NCBI RefSeq assembly: GCF_003182485.1
Contig: NZ_QGTX01000001.1
Location: forward strand, 2,004,001-2,068,000
Reading direction: 5' to 3'
Source: Geodermatophilus normandii
GTDB taxonomy: Bacteria > Actinomycetota > Actinomycetes > Mycobacteriales > Geodermatophilaceae
Length of the DNA: 64,000 bases
The position numbers and the translations under genes are program-made. Shown piece by piece: positions 1-10,889 of this stretch. The notes under the pieces were generated by a model, which worked only from the letters and a program-made list of their open reading frames with translations, made no database searches and had not been told where the DNA came from. How positions within the stretch are numbered: the stretch's first letter is position 1; the number at the start of each line of letters is the position of its first letter.

Positions 1-804
1 GTCGCGGCGCTGACCGCCGCGGGGCACCGGCCGGGCCTGGGCACGCTGCTGGTCGGCGACGACCCCGGCAGCCGCTGGTACGTCAACGCCAAGCACTCCG
101 ACTGCGCCCAGGTCGGCATCGCCAGCATCCAGCGCGAGCTCCCGGCCACCGCCACGCTGGCCGACGTGCTCGCCGTCGTCGAGGAGCTCAACGCCGACCC
201 CGCGTGCACCGGCTACATCGTCCAGCTGCCGCTGCCGCGCCAGGTCGACGAGTACGCCGTCCTCGAGGCGATGGACCCGGCCAAGGACGCCGACGGCCTG
301 CACCCGGTCAACCTCGGCCGGCTGGTGCTCGGCGTCGACGGGCCGCTGCCCTGCACCCCGGTCGGGATCGTCGAGCTGCTGCGCCGCTACGACGTCCCGG
401 TCGCCGGCGCCGAGGTCGTCGTCGTCGGCCGCGGGATCACCGTCGGCCGTCCGCTCGGGCTGCTGCTGACCCGCCGCACCGAGAACGCCACGGTGACCCT
501 CTGCCACACCGGCACCCGCGACCTCGCCGCGCACGTCCGCGCCGCCGACGTCGTCGTCGCCGCGGCCGGCGTCCCGGGGCTGATCAGCGCCGACGTCGTC
601 AAGCCGGGGGCCGCGGTCCTCGACGTCGGCGTCAGCCGGGTCGACGGCAAGATCGCCGGTGACGTCGCGAAGGACGTCGTCGACGTGGCCGGGCACGTGG
701 CGCCCAACCCCGGCGGCGTCGGCCCGATGACCCGGGCGATGCTGCTGCAGAACGTGGTCCTGGCCGCCGAGCGGGCCGCGGCGGACGAGGTGCTCTCCGC
801 CTGA
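1..804 (+). CDS. folD: Bifunctional methylenetetrahydrofolate dehydrogenase / methenyltetrahydrofolate cyclohydrolase FolD (5' end cut off)
   Basis: FolD interconverts 5,10-methylene-THF, 5,10-methenyl-THF and 10-formyl-THF in the cytosol, using NADP, and supplies one-carbon units. The reading frame is open from base 1, so the start lies outside the window; about 267 codons are present of the usual 280-290. Visible family marks are YVNAKHSDC (the conserved Tyr-x3-Lys region), the GYIVQLPLP substrate stretch, the [11 protein letters not shown] dinucleotide-binding loop and the C-terminal PGGVGPMT signature. Its TGA overlaps the ATG of the next gene, so the two are translationally coupled. Identification is firm; only the N-terminus is missing. 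Confidence 0.97.
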   Translation, partial: VAALTAAGHRPGLGTLLVGDDPGSRWYVNAKHSDCAQVGIASIQRELPATATLADVLAVVEELNADPACTGYIVQLPLPRQVDEYAVLEAMDPAKDADGLHPVNLGRLVLGVDGPLPCTPVGIVELLRRYDVPVAGAEVVVVGRGITVGRPLGLLLTRRTENATVTLCHTGTRDLAAHVRAADVVVAAAGVPGLISADVVKPGAAVLDVGVSRVDGKIAGDVAKDVVDVAGHVAPNPGGVGPMTRAMLLQNVVLAAERAAADEVLSA

Positions 805-1103
805 TGACCCGCCCGCCGCTCTACGTCCGCCGGCCGTTGCTGGCCGGGCTGCTGCGCCAGCTGCCGCTGGCCGCGGTGCTGGTCGCGGTCGCGGTCGGGC
901 TCGGGATGGTCGCCGTCGAGCACTGGCGGCGCGGGCTGCTCGTGGTCGGGCTGGCGCTGGTGGGCGCGGGACTGCTGCGGCTGGTCCTGCCCGTGCGCCG
1001 GGTCGGCTTCCTCGCCGTCCGCAGCCGGCCGGTCGACGTCGTCCTCATGGCGGGGGCGGGCGTGGCGCTGTCGGCGCTGACCCTCGTCGTGCCGGGCAGT
1101 TGA
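804..1103 (+). CDS. DUF3017 family small membrane protein
   Basis: This 99-residue hydrophobic protein begins with the ATG that overlaps the folD stop. Three hydrophobic segments are visible (about residues 12-34, 38-54 and 74-96), separated by short Arg-rich loops, so it is probably an inner-membrane protein. DUF3017 proteins are characteristically found just after folD in actinobacteria; that position, size and hydrophobicity are the basis of the call. Function is unknown. No catalytic motif is seen. Confidence 0.8.
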   Translation: MTRPPLYVRRPLLAGLLRQLPLAAVLVAVAVGLGMVAVEHWRRGLLVVGLALVGAGLLRLVLPVRRVGFLAVRSRPVDVVLMAGAGVALSALTLVVPGS

Positions 1104-1141
1104 GCGCACCGGCCCGCGGGCGGCGGACCGGGTGCCGGGTC

Positions 1142-1147
1142 TAGGTT
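1142..1147 (+). promoter_or_regulatory. Leaderless-type -10 box (TAGGTT) for mdh
   Basis: TAGGTT ends 7 nt before the ATG at 1155, which puts transcription start at or next to the start codon. No Shine-Dalgarno sequence lies in the 7-nt spacer. This supports the 1155 ATG over the in-frame TTG at 1146, which lies inside the box. Confidence 0.6.
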
Positions 1148-1154
1148 GACGCCC

Positions 1155-2108
1155 ATGGCAGAGCAGCCCAGGAACGGCAAGGTCACCGTCGTCGGTGCCG
1201 GCTTCTACGGCTCCACCACCGCCCTCCGGCTCGCGGAGTACGACGTCTTCGAGACCGTCGTCCTCACCGACATCGTCGAGGGCAAGCCCGAGGGCCTGGC
1301 CCTCGACATGAACCAGTCACGCCCGATCGAGGGCTTCGAGACGAGGGTCGTCGGCGTCGGCGGCGGCTCGTACGAGGGCACCGAGGGGTCCGACGTCGTC
1401 GTGATCACCGCCGGCCTGCCCCGCAAGCCCGGCATGAGCCGGATGGACCTGATCGAGACCAACGCGGGGATCGTGCGCCAGGTCGCCGAGAACGTCGCGG
1501 CCACCTCGCCCGACGCCGTGGTCATCGTGGTGTCCAACCCGCTCGACGAGATGACGGCCCTGGCGCAGATCGCCACCGGCTTCCCGAAGCAGCGGGTGAT
1601 GGGCCAGGCCGGGATGCTCGACACCGCCCGGTTCAGCAACAACGTCGCCGAGGAGCTCGGCGTCCCGGTGGGCTCGGTGCGGACCCTGACCCTCGGCTCG
1701 CACGGCGACACGATGGTGCCGGTGCCCTCGCGCTGCACCGTCGACGGCAAGCCGCTGGCCGACGTGATGGCGGCCGACCGCATCGAGCACCTGGTGCAGC
1801 GCACCCGCAACGGCGGGGCCGAGGTGGTCGCGCTGCTCAAGACCGGGTCGGCGTACTACGCGCCGTCGGCGGCCGCGGCCCGCATGGCCCGCGCCGTCAT
1901 GGAGGACTCCGGCGCCGTCATGCCCGTGTGCGCGTGGGTCGACGGCGAGTACGGCATCTCGGGGGTCTACCTCGGCGTCGAGGCCGAGATCGGACGCCAG
2001 GGTGTGCGCCGGGTGGTCGAGGGGGACCTCACCGAGAGCGAACTGGCCGGGCTGCGCGAGGCGGCGGAGGCCGTGCGCGCCAAGCAGGCCGACGTCGCGG
2101 AGCTGTAG
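1155..2108 (+). CDS. mdh: Malate dehydrogenase (LDH-like type)
   Basis: This TCA enzyme converts (S)-malate and NAD+ to oxaloacetate and NADH in the cytosol. The 317-residue protein has a Rossmann GAGFYG loop at residues 14-19, the substrate loop Arg in [10 protein letters not shown], the [11 protein letters not shown] segment, and the catalytic His of [10 protein letters not shown] at about residue 183. Length matches the LDH-like MDH class (about 310-320 aa) rather than the 330-aa cytosolic-like MDH of many actinobacteria. It is followed 58 bp later by isocitrate dehydrogenase in the same direction, giving a small TCA pair. Lactate dehydrogenase is the alternative, but the TCA neighbour favours malate. 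Confidence 0.93.
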   Translation: MAEQPRNGKVTVVGAGFYGSTTALRLAEYDVFETVVLTDIVEGKPEGLALDMNQSRPIEGFETRVVGVGGGSYEGTEGSDVVVITAGLPRKPGMSRMDLIETNAGIVRQVAENVAATSPDAVVIVVSNPLDEMTALAQIATGFPKQRVMGQAGMLDTARFSNNVAEELGVPVGSVRTLTLGSHGDTMVPVPSRCTVDGKPLADVMAADRIEHLVQRTRNGGAEVVALLKTGSAYYAPSAAAARMARAVMEDSGAVMPVCAWVDGEYGISGVYLGVEAEIGRQGVRRVVEGDLTESELAGLREAAEAVRAKQADVAEL

Positions 2109-2166
2109 TCCTCGGCACCGTGACCGACCGACTCCCGGCCCGACGGGCCGGGGCTGCAGAGAGGGA

Positions 2167-3390
2167 ATGTCTGACGTGAGCAAGATCAAGGTCGAGGGCA
2201 CCGTCGTCGAACTCGACGGCGACGAGATGACCCGGATCATCTGGCAGTTCATCAAGGACCAGCTGATCCTGCCGTACCTCGACGTCAACCTGGAGTACTA
2301 CGACCTGGGCATCGAGCACCGCGACGCCACCGACGACCAGGTCACCGTCGACTCCGCGAACGCGATCAAGAAGCACGGCGTGGGCGTCAAGTGCGCCACC
2401 ATCACGCCGGACGAGGCGCGGGTGGAGGAGTTCGGCCTCAAGAAGATGTGGCGCTCGCCGAACGGCACCATCCGCAACATCCTCGGCGGTGTCATCTTCC
2501 GCGAGCCGATCATCATGCAGAACGTGCCGCGGCTGGTGCCGGGCTGGACCAAGCCGATCATCGTCGGCCGTCACGCCTTCGGTGACCAGTACCGCGCCAC
2601 CGACTTCCGCTTCCCCGGCGAGGGCACCCTGACGGTGACCTTCACGCCCAAGGACGGCTCCGCGCCGATCGAGCACGAGGTCTTCCAGGCGCCGGGCGCC
2701 GGCGTCGCCCTGGCCATGTACAACCTCGACGACTCCATCCGCGACTTCGCGCGCGCCTCGCTCAACTACGGCCTCGCGCGGAACTACCCGGTGTACCTGT
2801 CGACGAAGAACACGATCCTCAAGGCCTACGACGGCCGGTTCAAGGACCTGTTCGCCGAGGTCTTCGAGGCCGAGTTCAAGGACCAGTTCGAGCAGGCCGG
2901 CATCACCTACGAGCACCGGCTCATCGACGACATGGTCGCCGCGTCCCTCAAGTGGGAGGGCGGCTACGTCTGGGCGTGCAAGAACTACGACGGCGACGTC
3001 CAGTCCGACACCGTGGCGCAGGGCTTCGGCTCGCTGGGCCTCATGACCTCGGTGCTGGCCACCCCGGACGGCCGCACGGTCGAGGCCGAGGCCGCCCACG
3101 GCACGGTGACCCGTCACTACCGGCAGCACCAGCAGGGCAAGGAGACGTCGACCAACCCGATCGCGTCCATCTTCGCCTGGACCCGGGGCCTCGCCCACCG
3201 CGGCAAGCTCGACGGCACCCCCGAGGTCACCCGGTTCGCCGAGACCCTCGAGAAGGTCTGCATCGACACCGTCGAGGGCGGTCAGATGACCAAGGACCTC
3301 GCGCTGCTGATCAGCAAGGACCAGCCGTGGCTGACCACCCAGGACTTCCTGGCGGCCATCGACGGCAACCTGCAGAAGGCCATGGCCTGA
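2167..3390 (+). CDS. icd: NADP-dependent isocitrate dehydrogenase (homodimeric, eukaryotic-like class)
   Basis: The enzyme oxidatively decarboxylates isocitrate to 2-oxoglutarate with NADP+. The 407-residue protein starts with the ATG at 2167, preceded by AGAGGGA. Longer in-frame starts would run back into mdh and are rejected. Family marks are [12 protein letters not shown] near the N-terminus, the [10 protein letters not shown] substrate loop, the metal-binding Asp-rich segments around [10 protein letters not shown] and [14 protein letters not shown], and [12 protein letters not shown]. Length and sequence fit the about 400-aa homodimeric class shared with eukaryotes and many bacteria, not the 740-aa monomeric enzyme. 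A strong hairpin follows the stop. Confidence 0.96.
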   Translation: MSDVSKIKVEGTVVELDGDEMTRIIWQFIKDQLILPYLDVNLEYYDLGIEHRDATDDQVTVDSANAIKKHGVGVKCATITPDEARVEEFGLKKMWRSPNGTIRNILGGVIFREPIIMQNVPRLVPGWTKPIIVGRHAFGDQYRATDFRFPGEGTLTVTFTPKDGSAPIEHEVFQAPGAGVALAMYNLDDSIRDFARASLNYGLARNYPVYLSTKNTILKAYDGRFKDLFAEVFEAEFKDQFEQAGITYEHRLIDDMVAASLKWEGGYVWACKNYDGDVQSDTVAQGFGSLGLMTSVLATPDGRTVEAEAAHGTVTRHYRQHQQGKETSTNPIASIFAWTRGLAHRGKLDGTPEVTRFAETLEKVCIDTVEGGQMTKDLALLISKDQPWLTTQDFLAAIDGNLQKAMA

Positions 3391-3405
3391 CGCCGACGTT
3401 CCGCT

Positions 3406-3437
3406 GCGGCCCCCTCGCCCCCGGGTGAGGGGGCCGC
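3406..3437 (+). terminator. GC-rich terminator hairpin after icd
   Basis: An 11-bp perfect stem (GCGGCCCCCTC pairing with GAGGGGGCCGC) closes a 10-nt loop 15 nt after the icd stop. No T-run follows, as is usual in high-GC actinobacteria. Confidence 0.65.
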
Positions 3438-3579
3438 TGGCGTCCGGGGCGGTGGTACCGGCGGCGCGACTGCGGGGAACTCGTCGTCCGGCACACGTCG
3501 TGGACGACGACTTCCGGGCAGTTGCAGGGGCTGTGGACGGCGCGAGCACGACGGGGCCCGGTCGCGGCAGGCTCGCCCG

Positions 3580-4458
3580 GTGCCTCCGCCCCGGCGACCT
3601 GCCGTCCTCCGCGGTCGCGTCTTCCGTGCCCGGGACGTCCTCGCTGCCGGGCTGCTGAGCCCGTCGGCCCTGCGCAGCAGCGCCTGGCGCCGGCTGTACC
3701 GCGGCGTCTACGCCGATGCCGAGCTACCCGACGACCCGGACCTCCGGATCAGCGGCGCGTGCCTGCTCGTGCCTGCCGCGGCCGTGTTCAGCGGCCGGAC
3801 GGCGGCCCACCTGCACGGCGCGACGGAGCTCGCCGACGCGGCGACGCCGGTGGAGGTGTCGGTGCCTCCCGGCGTGCGCTTCGGGCCGATCGCCGGACTG
3901 CGGGTCCGCCGGACGGTGCTCCCGTCCTCCGACGTCACCGTCGCGGGCCGCCGGCCCTGCACCACGGGGACGCGCACGGCCCTCGACATCGCCCGGACCG
4001 AGCCGCTGGTGGAGGCGGTGGCGGCACTCGACGTCCTGCTCGCCCGCGGGGTGGTCGACCGTGCGGGGCTCCGTCGGTCGCTCGACGCGATGCCGTCCCC
4101 GCGGGGCGCTCGGCGGGCGGCACGGGCGGTCGTGCTGGCCGACCCACGCGCCGAGTCGCTGCCCGAGTCGCGGGTGCGCGTGGTGCTCGCGTGCGCCGGG
4201 CTCGACGCCGTTCCCCAGTACACCGTGCGCGACGCCGACGGCGGCTTCGTCGCCCGGGTGGACCTGGCCTTCCCCGAGTACCGCCTGGCCGTGGAGTACG
4301 ACGGGGTGTGGCACGGGTCGCCGGGTCAGCTGGGGCGTGACCGCCGGCGCCTCAACCGGCTGACCGCCTCGGGCTGGCGGGTCGTGTTCGTGACCGCTGC
4401 CGACCTGCGGGACCCCGACGCTCTGGTCGCCCGGGTCACCGCGGCCCTCGGCCGGTGA
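3580..4458 (+). CDS. DUF559 domain protein with AbiEi-like N-terminal region (copy 1)
   Basis: The 292-residue protein starts at GTG 3580; an upstream CAGGCT box 6 nt away suggests a leaderless mRNA. The N-terminal half (RARDVLAAGLLS, then WRRLYRGVYADAELPDDPDL) resembles the winged-helix region of AbiEi-type antitoxin relatives. The C-terminal 100 residues have the DUF559 pattern: ESRVRVVL, VDLAFPEYRLAVEYDG, a Arg-Asp-x-Arg-Arg run, and GWRVVFVTAADL. DUF559 belongs to a nuclease-like (Vsr/PD-(D/E)xK-type) fold, but catalysis has not been shown for this protein. No toxin gene is adjacent. A diverged homologue lies at 51293-52192. A 9-bp stem at 3481-3510 (12-nt loop) lies upstream. Function unknown. 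Confidence 0.82.
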   Translation: MPPPRRPAVLRGRVFRARDVLAAGLLSPSALRSSAWRRLYRGVYADAELPDDPDLRISGACLLVPAAAVFSGRTAAHLHGATELADAATPVEVSVPPGVRFGPIAGLRVRRTVLPSSDVTVAGRRPCTTGTRTALDIARTEPLVEAVAALDVLLARGVVDRAGLRRSLDAMPSPRGARRAARAVVLADPRAESLPESRVRVVLACAGLDAVPQYTVRDADGGFVARVDLAFPEYRLAVEYDGVWHGSPGQLGRDRRRLNRLTASGWRVVFVTAADLRDPDALVARVTAALGR

Positions 4459-4462
4459 GGGG

Positions 4463-5566
4463 TCAGCCGAAGAGCTGGGTCCACCAGGGGCCGTTCGAGC
4501 CCTCGGCCACGCCGACGCCGAGCTTCGTCAGCGAGCAGTCGAGGATGTTCGCCCGGTGCCCGGCGCTGTCCATCCAGGCGGCCATGACGGCGGCGGGGTC
4601 GGCCCGGCCGCGGGCGATGTTCTCCGCCCGCGCGTAGCCGACGCCGGCCGCGCGCGCCCGGTCGAAGGGGCCGACCCCCTCGGGGGTGGTGTGCGAGAAG
4701 TAGCCGCGGTCGCGCATGTCGGCGCTGTGCGCCCGCGCCACCCCCGCCAGCGCGGCGTCGGCGACGACCGGCGCGCACCCGGCCGCGGCGCGCTCCTGGT
4801 TGACCAGCGACAGCACCGCGCCCTCCGCCGAGGGGGCCGGGGTGGCGGCCGTGCCGGCCAGCGGCGCGGGAGCGGTCTGCGACGGCGAGGAGCTCGGCGT
4901 CTGCGTGGTGGCCCCGGCCGAGGACGCCTCCGCGGCGGACGACGACGCGCTCCCGCCCGCACTCGGCGCCGGAGCGGACGACCCGGGCACCGCCGACGAG
5001 GTGCCCGCCGACGACGGCGTGGTCGAGGACCCCGCCGGCGACGGAGCGGAGGAGCCCGCGGACGTGGAGCCCGGCGCGGAGGAGCCCGGCGCGGAGGAGC
5101 CCGGGACCGTGGTGCCCGGGACCGCGCTGCTCCCCGGCGCCGTGGTGCCCGACCCGGTACTCCCCGGCCCGGTGCTCCCCGGGGCGGGAGCGCCCGGCTC
5201 GGTGGTACCGGGAGCGGTCGTGTCCGGGGCGGTCGTGTCCGGGGCGGTCGTGTCCGGGGCGGTGCCGCCGGGCGTCGTCCCGGGGGCAACCGGGACGCCG
5301 TCCACGCCCATCGTCACCACGCCGGTGCGCTCGGCGTCCGCCCGGACGTCGTCCGCGGTCGAGGTCGACGAGGACTCGGCGGTCGCGAGTGAGCCCCGCC
5401 CGGCCGCCATCAGCGGGACCAGGAGGGCGGTGCCCCCGACGGCCAGGACGACCAGCAGGACGGGCAGCAGGCGGCGGACGCGGCCCCGGCGCAGGGGGCG
5501 GGAGAGCAGCCGGATGCCGCCCGTGAGGCGGGCGGACGGCGGCGGGGAAGACCGACGGTGGCGCAC
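4463..5566 (-). CDS. Membrane-anchored CAP (SCP/PR1-like) domain protein
   Basis: The 367-residue protein has an Arg-rich N-terminus and one hydrophobic segment at about residues 33-52, then a long Pro/Thr/Ser/Ala/Gly linker to about residue 245, then a CAP domain of about 115 residues. CAP marks are LVNQERAAAGCAPV, ARAHSADMRDRGYFSHTTPEG and ARAENIARG, ending with a WMDSAGHRANIL core. This layout places the CAP domain outside the membrane, with the linker crossing the wall. GTG 5566 is used, with GAGGA about 10 nt upstream. The linker contains PDTTA tandem units (15-bp DNA repeats at 5216-5260). Substrate unknown; bacterial CAP proteins are mostly uncharacterised. Confidence 0.9.
   Translation of the reverse strand: MRHRRSSPPPSARLTGGIRLLSRPLRRGRVRRLLPVLLVVLAVGGTALLVPLMAAGRGSLATAESSSTSTADDVRADAERTGVVTMGVDGVPVAPGTTPGGTAPDTTAPDTTAPDTTAPGTTEPGAPAPGSTGPGSTGSGTTAPGSSAVPGTTVPGSSAPGSSAPGSTSAGSSAPSPAGSSTTPSSAGTSSAVPGSSAPAPSAGGSASSSAAEASSAGATTQTPSSSPSQTAPAPLAGTAATPAPSAEGAVLSLVNQERAAAGCAPVVADAALAGVARAHSADMRDRGYFSHTTPEGVGPFDRARAAGVGYARAENIARGRADPAAVMAAWMDSAGHRANILDCSLTKLGVGVAEGSNGPWWTQLFG
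5216..5260. repeat. 15-bp tandem repeat inside the CAP-protein linker
   Basis: Three identical copies of GGTCGTGTCCGGGGC lie head to tail. On the minus strand they encode repeated Pro-Asp-Thr-Thr-Ala units. The repeat keeps frame, so copy number could vary without breaking the gene. Confidence 0.85.
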
Positions 5567-5759
5567 GAGGGGACGTCCTCACGGACTCGACAACAACGGA
5601 GCGTGACTTCGTCGAGACTAGCCGTAGCCAGAGTTCGCTCGCGAGGGTGACGTGAGCGACGTCACAAAAGACACCGGCGACTGCCCGGGGTCGGGCGCGG
5701 CGAGCGGGCCGGGCAGCATGGAGGCGCCCACCACCCCCGGAGCGAGGAGCACGCCGCCG

Positions 5760-7079
5760 GTGAGCGACGTCTGGCTCGACATCGTCATGGTCGTCGTCTT
5801 CGTGCTGGTCGGCGGGGTCTTCGCCGGTGCCGAGATCGCGCTGGTGTCCCTCCGCGAGGCCCAGGTCCGGGTGCTGTCGGAGCGCGGCGGCCGTGGGCGC
5901 GCCCTGGCCCGCCTGCTCGGCGACCCCAACCGGTTCCTCGCCGCGGTGCAGGTCGGCGTCACGCTGGCCGGCTTCCTGTCCGCCGCGTTCGGCGCGAGCA
6001 CGCTGGCCGAGCCGTTCAGCGACTGGCTGGTCGGCCGGGGCCTGGGGGAGGGGGTCGCCGACCCGCTGGCCCTCGTCCTGGTCACCGTCGCGATCAGCTA
6101 CCTGTCGCTGGTCGTGGGGGAGCTGACCCCCAAGCGGCTCGCCCTGCAGCGCGCCGAGGGCTTCTCCCTGCTCGTCGCCCGGCCGCTGGACACCATCGCG
6201 CGGCTGTCCCGCCCGGTGATCTGGCTGCTGTCGGCGTCCACCAACGTGCTGGTGCGCCTGCTCGGCGGCGACCCGAGGGCCGGCGGCGAGGCGATCAGCC
6301 AGGAGGAGCTGCGCGACCTGGTCGCCGCCCACGAGTCGCTGAGCACCGACGAGCGCCGGCTCATCGACGAGGTGTTCCGCGCCGGCGACCGCGAGGTGCG
6401 GGAGGTCATGACGCCGCGCACCGAGGTCGAGTTCCTCGACGCGTCGACGACGGTCAGCCGCGCGGGCCGCCAGCTCGCGGAGTCCGGCCACTCCCGCTAC
6501 CCGGTCACCGGGCGCGACCAGGACGACGTCGTCGGGTTCGTCCACGTGCGGGACCTGCTGCTGCCCACCCACCCCGCGGGCCGCGCGGCGACCGTCGGCG
6601 ACCTGGCCCGCGAGGTGAAGCGGCTGCCCGGCACCGCGGGCGTCCTCACCGCGCTGTCGGAGATGCGCCGGGAGAACCAGCACCTGGCGGTCGTCGTCGA
6701 CGAGTACGGCGGCACCGACGGCATCGTGACGCTCGAGGACCTCATCGAGGAGGTCATCGGCGAGATCTACGACGAGTACGACGAGGACGTCACCCCCGAG
6801 GGCGCCGAGGAGCCCGGCGGGCCGCACGAGGTCGACGGGCTGCTCAACCTCGACGACTTCGCCCAGGTGACCGGCCTGCGGCTGCCCGAGGGTCCGTACG
6901 AGACGGTCGCCGGCTACGTGCTCGCCGAGCTCGGCCGACTGCCGGTGGTCGGCGACGCCGTGGTGGCCGAGGGGCGCACGCTCACCGTCCTCGAGCTCGA
7001 CGGCCGGCGGATCGCCCGGCTCTCGGTCACCCCGGCTCCCGACCCGGCGCCGGCCGGGGAGGACGCCCCGGCCGGCTGA
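5760..7079 (+). CDS. CNNM/CorC-type hemolysin-family membrane protein (DUF21 + CBS pair + CorC_HlyC)
   Basis: The protein has an N-terminal DUF21/CNNM membrane region (VMVVVFVLVGGVFAGAEIAL, then hydrophobic segments to about residue 150), two CBS domains (from EVMTPRTEVEFL, ending near VTLEDLIEEVIGEIYDEYDED) and a C-terminal CorC_HlyC domain. Such proteins are linked to Mg2+/Co2+ efflux or membrane integrity; transport here is not shown. I chose GTG 5760, preceded by GAGCGAGGAG, because family members begin right before the first membrane segment. An in-frame GTG at 5652 would add 36 low-complexity residues. Both GTGs begin the same 11-mer GTGAGCGACGT. The gene is divergent from the CAP gene. 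Confidence 0.88.
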   Translation: MSDVWLDIVMVVVFVLVGGVFAGAEIALVSLREAQVRVLSERGGRGRALARLLGDPNRFLAAVQVGVTLAGFLSAAFGASTLAEPFSDWLVGRGLGEGVADPLALVLVTVAISYLSLVVGELTPKRLALQRAEGFSLLVARPLDTIARLSRPVIWLLSASTNVLVRLLGGDPRAGGEAISQEELRDLVAAHESLSTDERRLIDEVFRAGDREVREVMTPRTEVEFLDASTTVSRAGRQLAESGHSRYPVTGRDQDDVVGFVHVRDLLLPTHPAGRAATVGDLAREVKRLPGTAGVLTALSEMRRENQHLAVVVDEYGGTDGIVTLEDLIEEVIGEIYDEYDEDVTPEGAEEPGGPHEVDGLLNLDDFAQVTGLRLPEGPYETVAGYVLAELGRLPVVGDAVVAEGRTLTVLELDGRRIARLSVTPAPDPAPAGEDAPAG

Positions 7080-7100
7080 GCGTCACCCGCGGGACGCCGG

Positions 7101-8057
7101 TCAGCCCCGCTTCTGCGCGACCTCCCACGCGTCGCGCACGATCCCGGCCATGTCGGTGTGCCGCGGGCTCCAGCCGAGATCGGCACGGATCCGGTCGCTG
7201 GAGGCCACCAGCTGCGCCGGGTCGCCGGCCCGCCGCTCGCCGACCTGCACCGGCACCGGGTGGCCGGTCACCTCGCGGACGGCGTCGACGACCTGCTGCA
7301 CCGAGAACCCGGTGCCGTTGCCCAGGTTGTAGATGCGGTGCTCACCGGGCTCCGGCGCCGTCAGCGCGAGCAGGTGCGCGTCGGCGAGGTCGGAGACGTG
7401 GATGTAGTCGCGGATGCAGGTGCCGTCCGGCGTCGGGTAGTCCTCGCCGTAGACCGTCATCGCCTCGCGCGTACCGGCCGCCACCTGCAGGGCGATCGGG
7501 ATGAGGTGGGTCTCGGTCGTGTGCCGCTCGCCCAGGCCGTACGCGGCGCCGGCCACGTTGAAGTAGCGCAGGCTCACCGCGGCGAAGTCGTACGCCGTGG
7601 CGTACGAGGTCAGCATCGCGTCGACGGCGAGCTTCGTGGCGCCGTAGGTGTTGGTCGGCTTCGTCTGCGCGTCCTCGCGGATCGGCACCTGCTCCGGCTC
7701 GCCGTAGGTGGCGGCGGTGGAGGAGAAGACGATCCGCCGGCAGTCGACCGCCCGCATGGCCTCCAGCAGCGCCAGCGACCCGCCGACGTTGTGCTCCCAG
7801 TAGATCTCCGGCTTGACCTGCGACTCGCCCACCAGGCTCTTCGCCGCGAAGTGCAGCACCGCCTCGGGCCGCACCTCGGCCAGCACCGGCGCCGACCCCT
7901 GCAGCGTGGCCTGGACGAACCGGGCGCCCTCGGGCACCGCGTCGGCGTGCCCGGTCGACAGGTCGTCGAGCACGGTGACCTCGTGGCCGCCCTCGAGGAG
8001 GGCGGCGGTGACTACGCTGCCGATGTAGCCGGCCCCACCGGCGACGAGTACGCGCAT
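7101..8057 (-). CDS. galE: UDP-glucose 4-epimerase
   Basis: The enzyme interconverts UDP-glucose and UDP-galactose using tightly bound NAD+, for galactose use and wall or exopolysaccharide precursors. The 318-residue short-chain dehydrogenase-type protein has the GGAGYIGS nucleotide loop at residues 7-14, Ser in SSTAATYG, and the catalytic Tyr-x3-Lys in TYGATK near residue 140. [10 protein letters not shown] and [11 protein letters not shown] are typical epimerase segments. It is divergent from the aminotransferase gene with only 39 bp between starts. Epimerases of this size can also act on the N-acetylated sugars. Confidence 0.94.
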   Translation of the reverse strand: MRVLVAGGAGYIGSVVTAALLEGGHEVTVLDDLSTGHADAVPEGARFVQATLQGSAPVLAEVRPEAVLHFAAKSLVGESQVKPEIYWEHNVGGSLALLEAMRAVDCRRIVFSSTAATYGEPEQVPIREDAQTKPTNTYGATKLAVDAMLTSYATAYDFAAVSLRYFNVAGAAYGLGERHTTETHLIPIALQVAAGTREAMTVYGEDYPTPDGTCIRDYIHVSDLADAHLLALTAPEPGEHRIYNLGNGTGFSVQQVVDAVREVTGHPVPVQVGERRAGDPAQLVASSDRIRADLGWSPRHTDMAGIVRDAWEVAQKRG

Positions 8058-8063
8058 GGGGCC

Positions 8064-8069
8064 ACCCTA
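8064..8069 (-). promoter_or_regulatory. Leaderless-type -10 box (TAGGGT) for galE
   Basis: On the minus strand TAGGGT ends 6 nt before the galE ATG at 8057. No ribosome-binding site fits in between. Confidence 0.6.
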
Positions 8070-8096
8070 GGAGCAGTCGCCCGGGAGGACCTGTCC

Positions 8097-9245
8097 GTGG
8101 TCAGCGCACGTCCGGCGGTGCAGGCGCTGCCGGCCTACCGGCCGGGCCGCAACCCCGCCGACCTCGCCCGCGAGCTCGGGGTCGAGCGGGCCGTGAAGCT
8201 GGCCAGCAACGAGGTGCCGTTCCCGCCGCTGCCGGCCGTCGTCCGGGCGCTGTCGGCGACGGCCGGGCAGACCCACCGCTACCCCGACAACGGCGCCGCC
8301 GTCCTCACCGCCGCGCTGGCCGAGCGCTACGGCGTCGACCCGGCGCAGGTGGTCCCGGGGTGCGGCGCGGTCATGCTCTGCCAGCAACTGGCCCAGTCCT
8401 TCAACGACCCCGGGACGGCGATCGCCTTCGCCTGGCGCTCGTTCGAGATGTACCCGCTGCTCGCACAGGTGGCCGGCGCCCGCAGCCTGCAGGTGCCACT
8501 GGTGCCGTCGCTCCCCGGCGGCAGCCCCGACACCCACGACCTCGACGCCCTGGCCGCCGCGGTCGACGACGCCACCCGGCTGCTGTTCGTCTGCAACCCG
8601 AACAACCCCACGTCGACGGCGGTGCGCCGGGCGGAGCTGGAGCGCTTCCTCGACCGGGTGCCCGAGACCGTGCTCGTCGTGCTCGACGAGGCCTACCGCG
8701 AGTTCGTCACCGACCCCGACGTCCCCGACGGCCTGGAGCTCATGCGCGGGCGGCCGAACGTCGCGGTGCTGCGGACGTTCTCCAAGGCGTGGGGGCTGGC
8801 CGGCCTGCGGGTGGGTTACCTGGTGGCGGAGGACCCCGCGGTCGCCGACGCCGTCCGCCGCACCCACGTGCCGTTCAGCGTCTCGGTGCTCGCCCAGGCC
8901 GCCGCGGTCGCCGCCCTGGCCAGCGAGGAGGAGGTCGGCCGCCGGGTGGCCGCCGTCGTCGCCGAGCGCGACCGGCTCACCGCGGCGCTGCGCGGGCGCG
9001 GCCTGGAGGTGCCCGACAGCCAGGCCAACTTCGTGTGGCTGCCGCTGGGCGAGCCGACCGCCGGCGTCGCGGCGGCGCTGGAGGCCCGCGGCGTCATCAC
9101 CCGGCCCTTCGCCGGCGAGGGCATCCGGGTCACCGTCGGCACGCCCGAGGAGGACGACGTCTTCCTCGCCGCGCTCGACGAGGTCGTCCCCGGCGCGTCC
9201 GGCACGACGGACCACGACGTGCGCCCCGGCGCGCCGGTCGGCTAG
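8097..9245 (+). CDS. hisC: HisC-like aminotransferase (histidinol-phosphate or aromatic amino acid transaminase)
   Basis: This fold-type I PLP enzyme of 382 residues carries KLASNEVPFPP near the N-terminus, CNPNNPTST, VLDEAYREF and the PLP-lysine motif TFSKAWGLAGLRVGY (Lys about residue 230), all typical of HisC. GTG 8097 is preceded by GGGAGGA at a 7-nt spacing. HisC converts imidazole-acetol phosphate and glutamate to histidinol phosphate. No other his gene is nearby, and in actinobacteria a second HisC-like enzyme (Pat) serves phenylalanine/tyrosine synthesis; that role is equally possible here. Subfamily trees would decide. Confidence 0.85.
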   Translation: MVSARPAVQALPAYRPGRNPADLARELGVERAVKLASNEVPFPPLPAVVRALSATAGQTHRYPDNGAAVLTAALAERYGVDPAQVVPGCGAVMLCQQLAQSFNDPGTAIAFAWRSFEMYPLLAQVAGARSLQVPLVPSLPGGSPDTHDLDALAAAVDDATRLLFVCNPNNPTSTAVRRAELERFLDRVPETVLVVLDEAYREFVTDPDVPDGLELMRGRPNVAVLRTFSKAWGLAGLRVGYLVAEDPAVADAVRRTHVPFSVSVLAQAAAVAALASEEEVGRRVAAVVAERDRLTAALRGRGLEVPDSQANFVWLPLGEPTAGVAAALEARGVITRPFAGEGIRVTVGTPEEDDVFLAALDEVVPGASGTTDHDVRPGAPVG

Positions 9246-10849
<1,604 letters not shown>

Positions 10850-10889
10850 CTTCGCGCGGTACGCACCCGCAGGGACCAGACTCGGAGCG

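Noticed and set aside
3580-4458. AbiE-type toxin-antitoxin system
   Set aside because: The N-terminal region resembles AbiEi relatives, but no AbiEii nucleotidyltransferase toxin gene is adjacent here or at 51293-52192.
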